Below are positions 42,315 to 51,969 of a stretch of DNA of 64,000 nt, in pieces. Positions within the stretch are counted from its first letter, which is position 1. Every line of letters begins with the position of its first letter. The position numbers and the translations under genes were made by a program. The notes beneath the pieces are model-generated. The model worked only from the letters and a program-made list of their open reading frames with translations. It was not told the DNA's origin and did no database searches. Origin of the DNA: Rhodospirillales bacterium (GTDB lineage: Bacteria; Pseudomonadota; Alphaproteobacteria; Micavibrionales; Micavibrionaceae); assembly GCA_020638285.1 (NCBI GenBank), contig JACKIV010000002.1, forward strand, positions 352,693 through 416,692. Direction: 5' to 3'.

Positions 42315-44552
42315 ATGGCTCGGGATAAATCCACCACAACCGCTGCTGCGATTATTGACCAGCCTTTGTCGGATATTTTATCGCAACGGTATTTGTCGTA
42401 CGCCTTGTCTACGATCATGAGTCGTTCTTTGCCTGACGTACGCGACGGTCTTAAGCCCGTCCATCGGCGGCTTTTGTATGCGATGAGCCAGCTTTCCCTG
42501 AAGCCCTCGACCCCCCCTAAGAAATCCGCCAGAATCGTCGGGGACGTTATCGGTAAATACCACCCGCACGGAGATACAGCCGTTTATGACACGCTCGTGC
42601 GTCTGGCGCAGGATTTCAGCGTGCGCTATCCCCTCATCGACGGGCAGGGGAATTTCGGAAATATTGACGGCGATAATCCGGCGGCCATGCGTTATACGGA
42701 ATCGCGCCTGACCGATGTGGCGTTGCTGTTGCTGGAAGGCATCGACGAAGACACCGTCGATTTTCGTCCAACCTATGATGGATCTGAAACCGAGCCGGTA
42801 GTTTTGCCCGGCGGTTTTCCAAATCTTCTTGCCAATGGTGCATCGGGAATCGCGGTCGGAATGGCCACAAACATCCCGCCGCACAATGTGGCTGAACTGT
42901 GCGATGCCATGGACTTGATGCTGGCCGGGGACCCCAGTATTGAGGCGCTGGCCGGGATTGTGCGGGGTCCGGACTTTCCCACGGGCGGCATTTTGATGGA
43001 GTCGCGGGAATCCATCGTGGAATCCTACCGAACCGGGCGCGGCAGTTTCCGTCTGCGCGCGCGGTGGGAGCGTGAAGAGATCAAGGGAGGAACATACCAG
43101 ATCGTCGTAACAGAAATTCCTTATCAGGTTCAAAAATCAAAACTGGTCGAGCGCATTGCAGAGCTGATTCATGAGCGCAAAATTCCATTGCTCGAAGACG
43201 TGCGGGATGAGAGCGCCGAAGACGTCCGTCTCGTGATCGTGCCCAAAAGCCGCAACGTCGATCCGGCGGTGTTGATGGAGGCTTTGTTCCGTCATACGGA
43301 TCTGGAGACGCGTTTTGGCCTCAACATGAATGTTCTGGAGGCGGGCCGTGTGCCCCGGGTCATGAACCTCAAGGAAATTTTGCGATCGTGGCTGGATCAT
43401 CGCAAGGACGTTCTCGTGCGCCGGTCCATGCACCGCCTGGGCCGGGTCATGAACCGGATCGAAGTTCTCGATGGATACTTGATTGTTTATCTGAATATTG
43501 ACGAGGTGATCCGGATTATCCGTGAGGAAGACGAGCCGAAACAGGAGCTTATCAACGCGTTCGGGTTGAACGACGTGCAGGCCGAAGCCGTTTTGAATAT
43601 GCGTTTGCGCAATCTGCGCCGCCTTGAGGAAATAGAGCTGCGCCGGGAACATGACGCCTTGAGCCGCGAGCGCGAGGCGCTTGAAAAGCTTATCAAGTCA
43701 CAGGCGCGGCAGTGGACCGAGATCAAAAAACAGGTTGCGGCCCTGCGCGAGATGTTCGGGCCGAAAACCGCGCTGGGCAAGCGGCGCACCGAGATTGGCG
43801 GGCCGCCCGTGGCCCTTGTGGTCGATCTGGACGAGGCCATGATCGAGCGTGAACCGGTGACGGTTATCTGTTCTGACAAAGGCTGGATCCGTGCCATGAA
43901 GGGGCACGGGCTGAACCCGGCAGATTTTAAGTACAAGGAAGGAGATTCCGGGCGCTTCATTCTGGAGGCGCAGACAACGGATCGCCTTGTGGCCTTTGCC
44001 ACGAACGGGCGATTTTACACCATCGGATGTGACCGTTTGCCGCCCGGACGGGGCTTTGGCGAGCCGGTACGCCTGATGGTGGACCTGCCTAATGATGCAG
44101 ACATCGTGTCATTGATGGTTCATGCTCCGGGTCAGAGGATCCTTGTGGCCGCAAGCGGTGGGCATGGGTTTATTGTGTCTTCCGATGATATTCTGGCCCA
44201 GACGCGATCTGGAAAGCAGGTTTTGAATCTCGAAACAGGGGGGGAGGCGCATTTGTGCCTGACTCTCGGTCCGGCGGACGATCATCTGGCCGTGATCGGG
44301 ACGAATCGCAAGATGCTGGTATTCCCTTTGAGCGAAGTTCCGGAAATGAGTCGGGGAAAGGGCGTTATCTTGCAGCGCTATAAGGATGGATCTTTGAACG
44401 ATGCTCTGGGGTTTTGCCTTGCGGACGGACTGTTTTTCACGACCGGGCGGGGGCGAACGCTGGTCTCGGATATCAAGCCCTGGTTAGGGCGTCGGGCGCA
44501 AAGCGGTCTTCTGCCTCCGAATGGGTTTCCGAAAAACAATCGGTTCTCATGA
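42315..44552 (+). CDS. parC: DNA topoisomerase IV subunit A
   Basis: The breakage-reunion subunit that separates linked daughter chromosomes. The 745-residue chain has YLSYALSTIMSRSLPDVRDG, GLKPVHRRLLYAM, KYHPHGDTAVYDTLVRLAQD, and PAAMRYTESRLT with the active-site Tyr127. Its length and the LSQRYLSYALSTIM start fit ParC rather than GyrA, which is usually over 850 residues. The quinolone-region residue equivalent to GyrA Ser83 is Thr88 here. C-terminal repeats resemble shortened beta-pinwheel blades. A GAGG with 8-base spacing precedes the ATG. Convergent with motB. Confidence 0.93.
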   Translation: MARDKSTTTAAAIIDQPLSDILSQRYLSYALSTIMSRSLPDVRDGLKPVHRRLLYAMSQLSLKPSTPPKKSARIVGDVIGKYHPHGDTAVYDTLVRLAQDFSVRYPLIDGQGNFGNIDGDNPAAMRYTESRLTDVALLLLEGIDEDTVDFRPTYDGSETEPVVLPGGFPNLLANGASGIAVGMATNIPPHNVAELCDAMDLMLAGDPSIEALAGIVRGPDFPTGGILMESRESIVESYRTGRGSFRLRARWEREEIKGGTYQIVVTEIPYQVQKSKLVERIAELIHERKIPLLEDVRDESAEDVRLVIVPKSRNVDPAVLMEALFRHTDLETRFGLNMNVLEAGRVPRVMNLKEILRSWLDHRKDVLVRRSMHRLGRVMNRIEVLDGYLIVYLNIDEVIRIIREEDEPKQELINAFGLNDVQAEAVLNMRLRNLRRLEEIELRREHDALSREREALEKLIKSQARQWTEIKKQVAALREMFGPKTALGKRRTEIGGPPVALVVDLDEAMIEREPVTVICSDKGWIRAMKGHGLNPADFKYKEGDSGRFILEAQTTDRLVAFATNGRFYTIGCDRLPPGRGFGEPVRLMVDLPNDADIVSLMVHAPGQRILVAASGGHGFIVSSDDILAQTRSGKQVLNLETGGEAHLCLTLGPADDHLAVIGTNRKMLVFPLSEVPEMSRGKGVILQRYKDGSLNDALGFCLADGLFFTTGRGRTLVSDIKPWLGRRAQSGLLPPNGFPKNNRFS

Positions 44553-44613
44553 ATGAAATGGTCCGGTGTGGATCGGATCATCCATGGTCAAAGGGGTTAT
44601 TCTTTTTCATGTT

Positions 44614-45576
44614 TCAGGGGAAATAAACGCTTCCTTGCGTTTTTTTGAACGGGGCCGGACGTGTCGTCGAGGTTCCTGTTTTCCCATCCATTGTTTTTTC
44701 CTGTTTGACGAGGTCTTCGCGCAGAAGGATAATGCTGATCCGCCTGTTTTTTGGGTCAAGTGGTTTGTCCGGGATCAGATGATCCGTATCGGCGCGTCCG
44801 ACAACATTCTGGATTCGTTTTTCCGGCAGGCCTGCACCAAGAATGACCCGGCGGCTTGCGTTTGCCCGGTCACTTGACAGTTCCCAGTTTGTATAATCCG
44901 CACCCGCGCCGTAGGGAACGCTGTCCGTGTGTCCACGAACGGAAATCTGGTTTGGAAGTTTCTGAATCACGCCTGTCACCATCTCCAGAAGCTTCTTTGT
45001 TTTCTCAAACATTTTTGCGCTGCCTGAGGGGAACATGGACGCGCCTTCCTGATCGACGATCTGAATTCGCAACCCTTCGGGGGTCATGTCGATCATCAGG
45101 TTTTTTTCGAGTTGGGCCAGCTCCGGGCTTTTCTGGATCTCTTCCTGTAATTTCTGTTTGGCTTCTTCGAATCGCTCTTCTTCAAGTTTGCGCATCTGTT
45201 CTTCCAGTGCCTGCCGGTCCAGCTCTTCCTGTGCTTCTTTTTGCTGAAGTTCCAAAGGTTTGTCCGGTGCCAGAGTCTGAACGTCCGTGGACTGGTTTCC
45301 TTCGGGAGATACAGACATGCCGCCCAGAACGCCGCCCGCGCCGCCTGTGTCGCTGGAGACGATCGGCTTGGTCGGGTCGAAATAGTCCGAAAGGGCATTT
45401 AATTGTTCTTTTGTGGAGACATTCAGAAGCCAGAGCAGCAGAAAAAACGCCATCATGGCTGTCACAAAGTCGGCATAGGCAACTTTCCATGCCCCACCAT
45501 GGTGGCCGCCTGCGATCTTCTTGATCTTTTTGACGATAATCGGTCTTACTACCGCGCCGTCCTTGCCATCGGCCAT
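44614..45576 (-). CDS. motB: Flagellar motor stator protein MotB
   Basis: With MotA it forms the proton channel that drives flagellar rotation and is anchored to peptidoglycan. The 320-residue chain has a basic N-terminus, one membrane segment with the proton-binding aspartate in WKVAYADFVTAMMAFFLLLW (Asp36), and an acidic helical linker (Glu/Gln-rich, about residues 115-155). An OmpA-like C-terminal domain has SVRGHTDSVPYGAGADYTNW and LSSDRANASRRVI. The order is standard. It follows motA on the same strand, 19 bases after it. Confidence 0.95.
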   Translation of the reverse strand: MADGKDGAVVRPIIVKKIKKIAGGHHGGAWKVAYADFVTAMMAFFLLLWLLNVSTKEQLNALSDYFDPTKPIVSSDTGGAGGVLGGMSVSPEGNQSTDVQTLAPDKPLELQQKEAQEELDRQALEEQMRKLEEERFEEAKQKLQEEIQKSPELAQLEKNLMIDMTPEGLRIQIVDQEGASMFPSGSAKMFEKTKKLLEMVTGVIQKLPNQISVRGHTDSVPYGAGADYTNWELSSDRANASRRVILGAGLPEKRIQNVVGRADTDHLIPDKPLDPKNRRISIILLREDLVKQEKTMDGKTGTSTTRPAPFKKTQGSVYFP

Positions 45577-45595
45577 GGGGTGTGCCTTTCGTCAA

Positions 45596-46462
45596 TCAGC
45601 CCGGCGCGGGCAGCTCATTGAGCTTGTTTTCAAGCTCCGCAAACCCCGGCTGGAGGTGATGGGGAAGGCATTTGCGGGCAAATTCTACCGCAACCTGCGG
45701 CGCTGCGCCATTAAGAAAGGCAATGGTCGCCGTCTTCATGGAACGAAAATATTGCGTTTCCGATTCGCCTTTCACGGCCAGCGCCCCCGCCGTCGGGCCG
45801 ATAAATCCATAAGCAACATAAACCCCCAGAAAAGTTCCAACGAGCGCCGATCCAATCATGGCGCCCAGAACTTCCGGCGGTTCGGAAATAGAAGCCATTG
45901 TCTTGATAACGCCCAGAACGGCGGCCACAATCCCCAGTGCCGGAATCCCGTCTGCCATGGTCTGGACAGCATGGGAAGGATGCATGTTTTCGTGATGGAT
46001 CGTCTCAAGTTCCTCGTCCATCAAATCCCCGATCTTGTGTGGATCTTCGTTGCCCAGAGAAATAATCCGCAGATAGTCGCACAGAAAAGCTGTCGCATGG
46101 TGGTTTTGCGCGAAACCCGGAAACCGTTTGAACAATTCGCTGTCGTGTGGATTTTCGATATGCTGTTCCATCGAAAGCCAGCCCTTCGTTCGGGCCAGTT
46201 TGAAGATGCTGTAGAGAAGGCTCAGGAGTTCAATATAGGAATCCTTATTGTGTGCTTCCGGTTTGATGAGGCAGTTAAGGCCCTTGAGAGTGTGTTTGAT
46301 GAGCGTTGGAGAATTCGCAATTAAAAAGGCTCCGATGGCTGAACCCAGAATCGTTGCGGCCTCGTGTGGTGCAGCATGGAGAATAATATGGATATTTCCG
46401 CCCACGAGGATGTAAACCCCGAAGGTGCAGACAAGGACGAGAAGGAAACCGACAATTTTCAT
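45596..46462 (-). CDS. motA: Flagellar motor stator protein MotA
   Basis: The 288-residue partner of MotB. It has four membrane segments and the cytoplasmic loop SMEQHIENPHDSELFKRFPG that interacts with FliG. Later motifs are LMDEELETIH, ADGIPALGIVAAVLGVIKTM, GALVGTFLGVYVAYGF-like residues (SALVGTFLGVYVAYGFIGP) and AVEFARKCL, all typical of MotA. It is the first gene of a motA-motB unit. No other flagellar genes are in the window. Confidence 0.95.
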   Translation of the reverse strand: MKIVGFLLVLVCTFGVYILVGGNIHIILHAAPHEAATILGSAIGAFLIANSPTLIKHTLKGLNCLIKPEAHNKDSYIELLSLLYSIFKLARTKGWLSMEQHIENPHDSELFKRFPGFAQNHHATAFLCDYLRIISLGNEDPHKIGDLMDEELETIHHENMHPSHAVQTMADGIPALGIVAAVLGVIKTMASISEPPEVLGAMIGSALVGTFLGVYVAYGFIGPTAGALAVKGESETQYFRSMKTATIAFLNGAAPQVAVEFARKCLPHHLQPGFAELENKLNELPAPG

Positions 46463-46645
46463 CAGGACTCAATCCGGAGGCGAAAGCCAAGGCAGTATCA
46501 AAACGGGAAGAGGGAGTTAAAAAACGGGCCGCGCCCGAAGCCGCCGGGACGCGAGAAGAAGTATCGCCTCTTCGGAAAGGAATTTCAAGCAGCTTTCGCG
46601 CAATTCCACGTTTCCATCGGCAGGAAACGGACGAAGGCGTTTACA

Positions 46646-46921
46646 TTATTTTTTCAAGCGCGCGTCAAAGGCTCGATCCAGTGTGGATGCTGGTTCTGGT
46701 GCTTTTGAAACGGGGGCAGGCGTCTCTTTTTTCATCTCGGGCGCGAGAATGGGTCCATGTTCGCGCGCCATGACCTTGCGGACATACTGAACGCCTGTTC
46801 CGGCGGTGCGTTCGCCATAGGGTATCCCGCTATAGGGAACAGTCTCCCACCCATCGCCGCACGCGGAGAGCGTCAAAAGGGGAACGGTGGACAGAATGCA
46901 CAGGAAAAGACGCATGGACAT
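46646..46921 (-). CDS. Small lipoprotein of unknown function
   Basis: A 91-residue product with a signal segment and lipobox (LSAC at residues 18-21). The rest is hydrophilic, with Tyr/Gly-rich PYSGIPYGERTAGTGVQYV and a Pro/Lys-rich tail. GGAGG precedes the ATG with 7-base spacing. It is probably anchored to a membrane by lipid. It lies upstream of motA, separated by 183 bases with no other gene, so co-transcription with the stator genes is possible but unproven. Confidence 0.6.
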   Translation of the reverse strand: MSMRLFLCILSTVPLLTLSACGDGWETVPYSGIPYGERTAGTGVQYVRKVMAREHGPILAPEMKKETPAPVSKAPEPASTLDRAFDARLKK

Positions 46922-47100
46922 AGTAAAAACCTCCGCAGAAAAAAGGGGCGGACAATCAGGACAGGAGCCATTCTATACCCCTTTCCCGCGCGGGGCAATC
47001 GCCGAAGGTTTTGGGTGAGGATGTATTTCTGTTCTTATCGGGAGGAAAATTCCAAAAACGCCTTTTCAAAAAGGCATTTACCCGGTATGACTGAGGGTCT

Positions 47101-49038
47101 ATGACCCGCGTTGCCGAAAAAAGGGATTCAAGCCCGTCCGATCTTTCCGCGTCTTTGCTCGATTCCGTGCAGGGGCCGGAAGATCTGCGTCGTCTGCATG
47201 CAGAAGATCTTAAACGCCTTGCACGCGAAATCCGGGGCCAAATCATTGAAAATGTATCGAAAACCGGGGGGCATCTGGGCGCAAATCTAGGCGTTGTGGA
47301 ATTGACCGTCGCTTTGCACAGCGTTTTCGATACCCCCCGGGATCGGTTAATCTGGGACGTGGGGCATCAAAGTTACCCCCATAAAATTCTGACCGGGCGG
47401 CGCGATGCCATGCCCACCTTGCGTCAGGGCGGAGGCTTGTCCGGTTTTACGAAGCGCAGCGAGTCGCCGTATGATCCGTTTGGCGCGGCACACAGTTCGA
47501 CTTCGATTTCGGCGGGTCTCGGCATGGCCGTGGCACGGGATTTGTCGAATGAAAGCAATGCAGTCGTGTGTGTGATTGGCGATGGTGCCATGTCGGCGGG
47601 CATGGCGTATGAGGCCCTCAATAATGCCGGGTCCATGCATTCGCGCCTGATCGTCATTCTCAACGACAACCGTATGTCCATTGCTCCGCCCGTAGGGGCG
47701 CTCAGTCGCCATTTGACCGGGATTGTGTCCTCCCGGCCTTATATCGGGGCACGAGAGCTGGCCAAGCAGGCCGTCTCGCATATGCCTGGAATCTTACGAA
47801 AGGTGGCGCGTCGCGCCGAAGAGTCCGCTCGCGCCGCGTTTGGTGGCGGGACCGTGTTCGAGGAAATGGGGTTTTATTATATTGGACCCGTGGATGGGCA
47901 TGATCTGGATCATCTGATTCCTGTTTTGCGGAATGTCAGGGATTCGGCGCAAGAGGGTCCGGTCCTGATTCATGTGGTGACGCAAAAGGGCAAAGGTTAT
48001 GGCCCGGCGGAAGCGGCGCCCGACAAAATGCATGGCGTGTCGGCGTTTGATCCGGGTACGGGCGCGCCGTGCAAGGGGCCTGTCCGTGTGCCATCCTACA
48101 CAAACGTGTTTGCACGGGAATTGACGGCGCAGGCCCGAAAAGATCCGAAAATTCTGGCTATTACGGCAGCCATGCCATCGGGGACGGGGCTGGATCTGTT
48201 TGCGCGGGAATTTCCGGATCGCCTGTTCGACGTGGGAATCGCCGAGCAGCACGCCGTGACCTTTGCCGCTGGGTTGGCCTGTGAAGGGTATAAACCCTTT
48301 GTTGCGATCTATTCGACTTTTTTACAGCGTGCCTATGACCAGATCGTACATGATGTGGCGCTTCAGAATCTTCCGGTTCGGTTTGCCATAGACCGGGCCG
48401 GGCTCGTAGGCGCAGACGGGGCGACGCATGCGGGCGCGTTTGATATTGCGTATCTGGGGTGCGTTCCGAACATGGTTTTGATGGCCGCTGCGGACGAGGT
48501 GGATTTGTCGCGGATGGTGGCGACTGCCGTCGCTTATGACTCTGGTCCTATCGCCTTTCGATTTCCGCGCGGAGAGGGAACAGGGATTGGATTTCCGGAA
48601 AATGTTGATCCTTTGTCCATCGGTAAGGGCCGGGTGGTACGAGAGGGAACGGACGGGGCGATCTTGTCTTATGGAACCCGGTTGGCGGCGGCTCTGGCGG
48701 CGGCGGAAGAACTGGATCGGCGCGGGATTTCGCTTACGGTTGCCGATGCTCGTTTTGCAAAGCCTCTGGACGCAGATTTGATCCAAAACATCCTGAAAAA
48801 TCATCCGTTTCTTCTCACAATTGAAGAGGGGGCTCAGGGCGGATTTGGTTCTGCCGTCATGCATTTCGCCACAAATGCGGGTTTGCTGGATCGAGGCGTT
48901 CGCTTCCGTGCCCTGACCCTTCCGGATCGTTTTCAGGATCAGGATACGCCGGAAAGGCAATATGAATCGGCTGGACTCGACGCGTGCGCGGTTGTCAGTG
49001 CGGTTGAGAGGGCCCTCGGGGCAGGGCCGATGGCATGA
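47101..49038 (+). CDS. dxs: 1-deoxy-D-xylulose-5-phosphate synthase
   Basis: This thiamine-diphosphate enzyme joins pyruvate and glyceraldehyde-3-phosphate as the first step of the MEP isoprenoid pathway and also feeds thiamine and pyridoxal synthesis. The 645-residue chain has IWDVGHQSYPHKILTGR, AHSSTSISAGLGMAVAR, VIGDGAMSAGMAYEALNNAG and the transketolase pyrimidine domain with DVGIAEQHAVTFAAG. The length is normal. It overlaps the following HAD gene by 4 bases, pointing to translational coupling. Upstream is divergent from the lipoprotein gene, with about 179 bases between. Confidence 0.97.
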   Translation: MTRVAEKRDSSPSDLSASLLDSVQGPEDLRRLHAEDLKRLAREIRGQIIENVSKTGGHLGANLGVVELTVALHSVFDTPRDRLIWDVGHQSYPHKILTGRRDAMPTLRQGGGLSGFTKRSESPYDPFGAAHSSTSISAGLGMAVARDLSNESNAVVCVIGDGAMSAGMAYEALNNAGSMHSRLIVILNDNRMSIAPPVGALSRHLTGIVSSRPYIGARELAKQAVSHMPGILRKVARRAEESARAAFGGGTVFEEMGFYYIGPVDGHDLDHLIPVLRNVRDSAQEGPVLIHVVTQKGKGYGPAEAAPDKMHGVSAFDPGTGAPCKGPVRVPSYTNVFARELTAQARKDPKILAITAAMPSGTGLDLFAREFPDRLFDVGIAEQHAVTFAAGLACEGYKPFVAIYSTFLQRAYDQIVHDVALQNLPVRFAIDRAGLVGADGATHAGAFDIAYLGCVPNMVLMAAADEVDLSRMVATAVAYDSGPIAFRFPRGEGTGIGFPENVDPLSIGKGRVVREGTDGAILSYGTRLAAALAAAEELDRRGISLTVADARFAKPLDADLIQNILKNHPFLLTIEEGAQGGFGSAVMHFATNAGLLDRGVRFRALTLPDRFQDQDTPERQYESAGLDACAVVSAVERALGAGPMA

Positions 49039-49730
49039 GCCTTAAAAAACCGACCATTGTCCTGTTTGACATGGACGGCACGACCGTTCGGCACCTGAAT
49101 CCCCGGATTTTGCGAGTGATTGAGGCGCTGGATGATTGGTCGTTTCGTTTGGTTCAGTTTCTGGAAAAGATTTTCGGGCGGCATTTCGATGTTCCCGCTT
49201 TGGTTGAGCGGACTGAAAACGGTGAGCGGCCCAAACTTCTCGTTCATCGTGTTTTACATAAGTTCCGCCGTACTCCTGTTGACCAGATTGTCGAGCCTTG
49301 TCCGGGAATCTATTCTCTTTTAAGCCTGCTTCGCGCCCGTGGAGTGCGTCTGGCTCTGGTCAGCAACGGGCTTGGAGAGGGATACGGCCACGAGATTCTG
49401 GAGAAATTCAATCTTGCGCCTTTTTTTGAAACGACCCTGTTTCGTGAGCAGACACTGCGTCCGAAACCGAATCCGGACCCGATTCTCTCGGTTCTCAAAC
49501 GTCTGTCCGGACCTGTGACCGCTGATGATGTCATCTGGCACATTGGCGATCGGCGCAAGGATATTCTGGCTGCTCTGGCGGCGCAAAGCTGGCTTCCCTG
49601 TCCAATTCAGCCGATTGCCTATGGCCTGAACGCCGCAGTAGGGGCTCTGGCCAAAAAACTTGGGCCGGATCACATTGTTTTGGCCTATGCCGATTTGGAA
49701 AAGCGACTCCGGGCCTTGAGCGCGGCGTAG
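49035..49730 (+). CDS. HAD-superfamily phosphatase
   Basis: The 231-residue protein has the HAD nucleophile motif VLFDMDGTTV (Asp11 and Asp13), motif II in ALVSNGLG, a lysine in TLRPKPNPDP, and the acidic motif WHIGDRRKDILAA. An all-helical cap follows the first motif, as in phosphoglycolate phosphatase relatives. The natural substrate is not clear. It starts 4 bases inside the end of dxs, so the two are co-expressed. Convergent with moxR. Confidence 0.82.
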   Translation: MSLKKPTIVLFDMDGTTVRHLNPRILRVIEALDDWSFRLVQFLEKIFGRHFDVPALVERTENGERPKLLVHRVLHKFRRTPVDQIVEPCPGIYSLLSLLRARGVRLALVSNGLGEGYGHEILEKFNLAPFFETTLFREQTLRPKPNPDPILSVLKRLSGPVTADDVIWHIGDRRKDILAALAAQSWLPCPIQPIAYGLNAAVGALAKKLGPDHIVLAYADLEKRLRALSAA

Positions 49731-49745
49731 CATTTCTCAAGACCA

Positions 49746-50762
49746 TCACAGATTTTCGCACAAAGACCGAATCACATCGTCCACAGAAAGTCCTGCGGCC
49801 CGGGCTTTGAAATTCAAGGCCATACGATGCTTGAGAACCGGAACAGCCAAGGCCACCACATCGTCAATCGACGGAGCCGGGCGGCCATCGAGCAGGGCGC
49901 GGGCGCGGATGGCGAGCATAAGAGCCTGGGACCCGCGCGGGCCGGGCGCCCAGCTGACATAATCCCGAACCATGTCCGGACTGTCGGCATCGGGCCGCGC
50001 CCTGCGTACAAGGGATAAAATGGCTTCCACGACCTGTTCTCCTACGGGAATTTCACGGGCCAGAGCCTGGATTTCCAGCAAATCTCCGGGGGCCAGAACG
50101 GACGTGACGGTTTGTTTCTGTACACCGGTCGTCTCAATCATGACGCGCCGCTCGGCATCGCGTCCGGGCCATGTGACATCAATTTGCATCAAAAATCGGT
50201 CGAGTTGCGCCTCGGGCAGAGGATAAGTGCCTTCCTGCTCGATCGGGTTCTGGGTTGCCAGAACGTGGAACGGGCGGGGCAGGGGATGCGGTTTGCCGCT
50301 GACAGTGACGAGGCCTTCCTGCATGGCCTGAAGCAGGGCTGATTGCGTGCGCGGGCTGGCCCGATTGATTTCGTCGGCCATCAGAAATTGTGTAAAAATC
50401 GGCCCCTTGATAAAGCGAAAAGACCTCTTTCCGTCTTCGCTTTGTTCCAGAACCTCTGAGCCCACGATGTCGGCGGGCATGAGATCGGGGGTACACTGGA
50501 TGCGGCTGGACTCCAGTCCTGTTACCCGCGCGATCGTCTCGACGAGCAGGGTCTTCGCCAGGCCCGGGACCCCGATGAGGAGGACATGGCCTCCGGCGAT
50601 AAGGGTTGTAAGTGTCTGACCCACAACATCGTTTTGTCCAAAAATGACCTTGCCGATTTCGGTGCGGACGTGTGCCAGCTTTGTCGCGGTCTCACTCAAA
50701 CGTTTTTCAATATTGGTGGTTGATATCTCGGATGACGAGGATTGGGGCGAGGAAACGGTCAC
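49746..50762 (-). CDS. MoxR-family AAA+ ATPase
   Basis: A 338-residue ATPase of the MoxR class, chaperone-like helpers in assembly of enzyme or membrane complexes. Walker A is LIGVPGLAKTLLVE and Walker B is FLMADEINRASPRTQSALL; FHVLATQNPIEQEGTYPLPE is the sensor region. Members usually sit with DUF58 and von Willebrand-type genes; none follows here, so this gene is alone. The start has an unclear ribosome-binding site. Confidence 0.88.
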   Translation of the reverse strand: MTVSSPQSSSSEISTTNIEKRLSETATKLAHVRTEIGKVIFGQNDVVGQTLTTLIAGGHVLLIGVPGLAKTLLVETIARVTGLESSRIQCTPDLMPADIVGSEVLEQSEDGKRSFRFIKGPIFTQFLMADEINRASPRTQSALLQAMQEGLVTVSGKPHPLPRPFHVLATQNPIEQEGTYPLPEAQLDRFLMQIDVTWPGRDAERRVMIETTGVQKQTVTSVLAPGDLLEIQALAREIPVGEQVVEAILSLVRRARPDADSPDMVRDYVSWAPGPRGSQALMLAIRARALLDGRPAPSIDDVVALAVPVLKHRMALNFKARAAGLSVDDVIRSLCENL

Positions 50763-50850
50763 GGATTGAATCTCCTTCCGGCGACTTTACGGCGCAAAAC
50801 AATTCCGAGTATAACCCGATTTCGCGGTTTGAGGAGAGGGGATTGCGATA

Positions 50851-51915
50851 TCAGGTCTGTTTTTCAGATTTCAGTGTCTCCAGAGGCCAGCGCGGTTGCG
50901 GGAGGGTATCAAGCGGGCTGACAAGGTCAAGGCGCAGGCGTTCCAGTCCCGCCCAGGCCACCATGACGGCGTTATCGCCGCACAGGGCGGGCGGAGGAAT
51001 TTTTACCGAAAACCCTTGTTCTTTTGCGGCCTGAGCGAGTGCTGCACGGATTGTTTTATTCGCGGCTACGCCTCCGGCGGCCACCAGAAGGGGCGCAGCT
51101 TCAGGGTGTTTTTCCCGGAATATCCGCATGGCGTGGGCGCATCGCCCGCCCAGAGTTTGTGCGATAGTGGTTTCCAGAGCAAAACTTAGATCTGCAACGG
51201 CCTTCTGGCAAATGTCTGTCTCTCTTCTCAGCGATTCCGTATGGGTGCGCAGAGCCGTTTTCAGGCCAGAAAAGGAGAAATCGCATCCCGGACGGCCTTC
51301 CATGGGTCGGGGCAGAGGGAAACGCGACAAGGCCTGCTCCGGATCAAGGCAGCATTGCGCAGCTTTTTCCAGATTGGGGCCTCCGGGAAAGGGAATCCCC
51401 ATGAGTTTTGCTGCCTTATCAAAGCATTCGCCCGCTGCATCATCGCGCGTTGCGCCGAGAAGATCATAGTTTCCAACAGCTTTGGCGATCACAAGCTGGG
51501 TATGTCCGCCGGAAACGAGAAGCAGAAGATACGGAAACGGAATGTTTTCCGTCAGGCGGGGTGTCAGGGCGTGTGCTTCCAGATGATTGACGGCGATAAA
51601 AGGCAGATTTCGCGCGGCTGCGATGGCTTTCCCGGCCATCATTCCGACAATCAATCCGCCAATCAGGCCGGGGCCGGAGGTTGCAGCGATCCCGGACAAT
51701 GCTTTGAAGTCAATCCCGGTTTCTCTCAATGACTGGTGGATCAGGGAATCCAGATGATCCAGATGCGCGCGGGCCGCAATTTCCGGAACAACCCCGCCAA
51801 AGGCGGCATGGTCGGCGATTTGACTCAGAACCAGATTAGACAGAATCTGTCTGTCCGCGTCCACAAGGGCAACGGCGGTTTCATCACAGGAAGTTTCAAT
51901 GCCCAGAACGATCAT
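50851..51915 (-). CDS. tsaD: tRNA N6-adenosine threonylcarbamoyltransferase
   Basis: Transfers the threonylcarbamoyl group to A37 of tRNAs that read ANN codons. The 354-residue chain begins MIVLGIETSCDETAVALVD and has ATSGPGLIGGLIVG, the metal-binding NHLEAHALTPRL (two histidines), PFPYLLLLVSGGHTQLVIA and VAAGGVAANKTIRAAL. The length is normal for TsaD. It is divergent from hemC with 54 bases between, an arrangement seen widely in Alphaproteobacteria. Confidence 0.97.
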   Translation of the reverse strand: MIVLGIETSCDETAVALVDADRQILSNLVLSQIADHAAFGGVVPEIAARAHLDHLDSLIHQSLRETGIDFKALSGIAATSGPGLIGGLIVGMMAGKAIAAARNLPFIAVNHLEAHALTPRLTENIPFPYLLLLVSGGHTQLVIAKAVGNYDLLGATRDDAAGECFDKAAKLMGIPFPGGPNLEKAAQCCLDPEQALSRFPLPRPMEGRPGCDFSFSGLKTALRTHTESLRRETDICQKAVADLSFALETTIAQTLGGRCAHAMRIFREKHPEAAPLLVAAGGVAANKTIRAALAQAAKEQGFSVKIPPPALCGDNAVMVAWAGLERLRLDLVSPLDTLPQPRWPLETLKSEKQT

Positions 51916-51969
51916 GACGGGGGATACTTATAGATGTTTCCTTGACATCAGGCCAGTGCTTCCTTTCCA

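Noticed and set aside
42570..42600. Thr88 of ParC at the quinolone-resistance position
   Set aside because: Threonine occurs naturally at this site in some wild-type topoisomerases, so resistance cannot be concluded from it.
47062..47080. Small GCC TTTT/AAAA GGC hairpin before dxs
   Set aside because: Short, AT-rich and without a T-run in either direction; could be chance, and no riboswitch class was recognised upstream of dxs.
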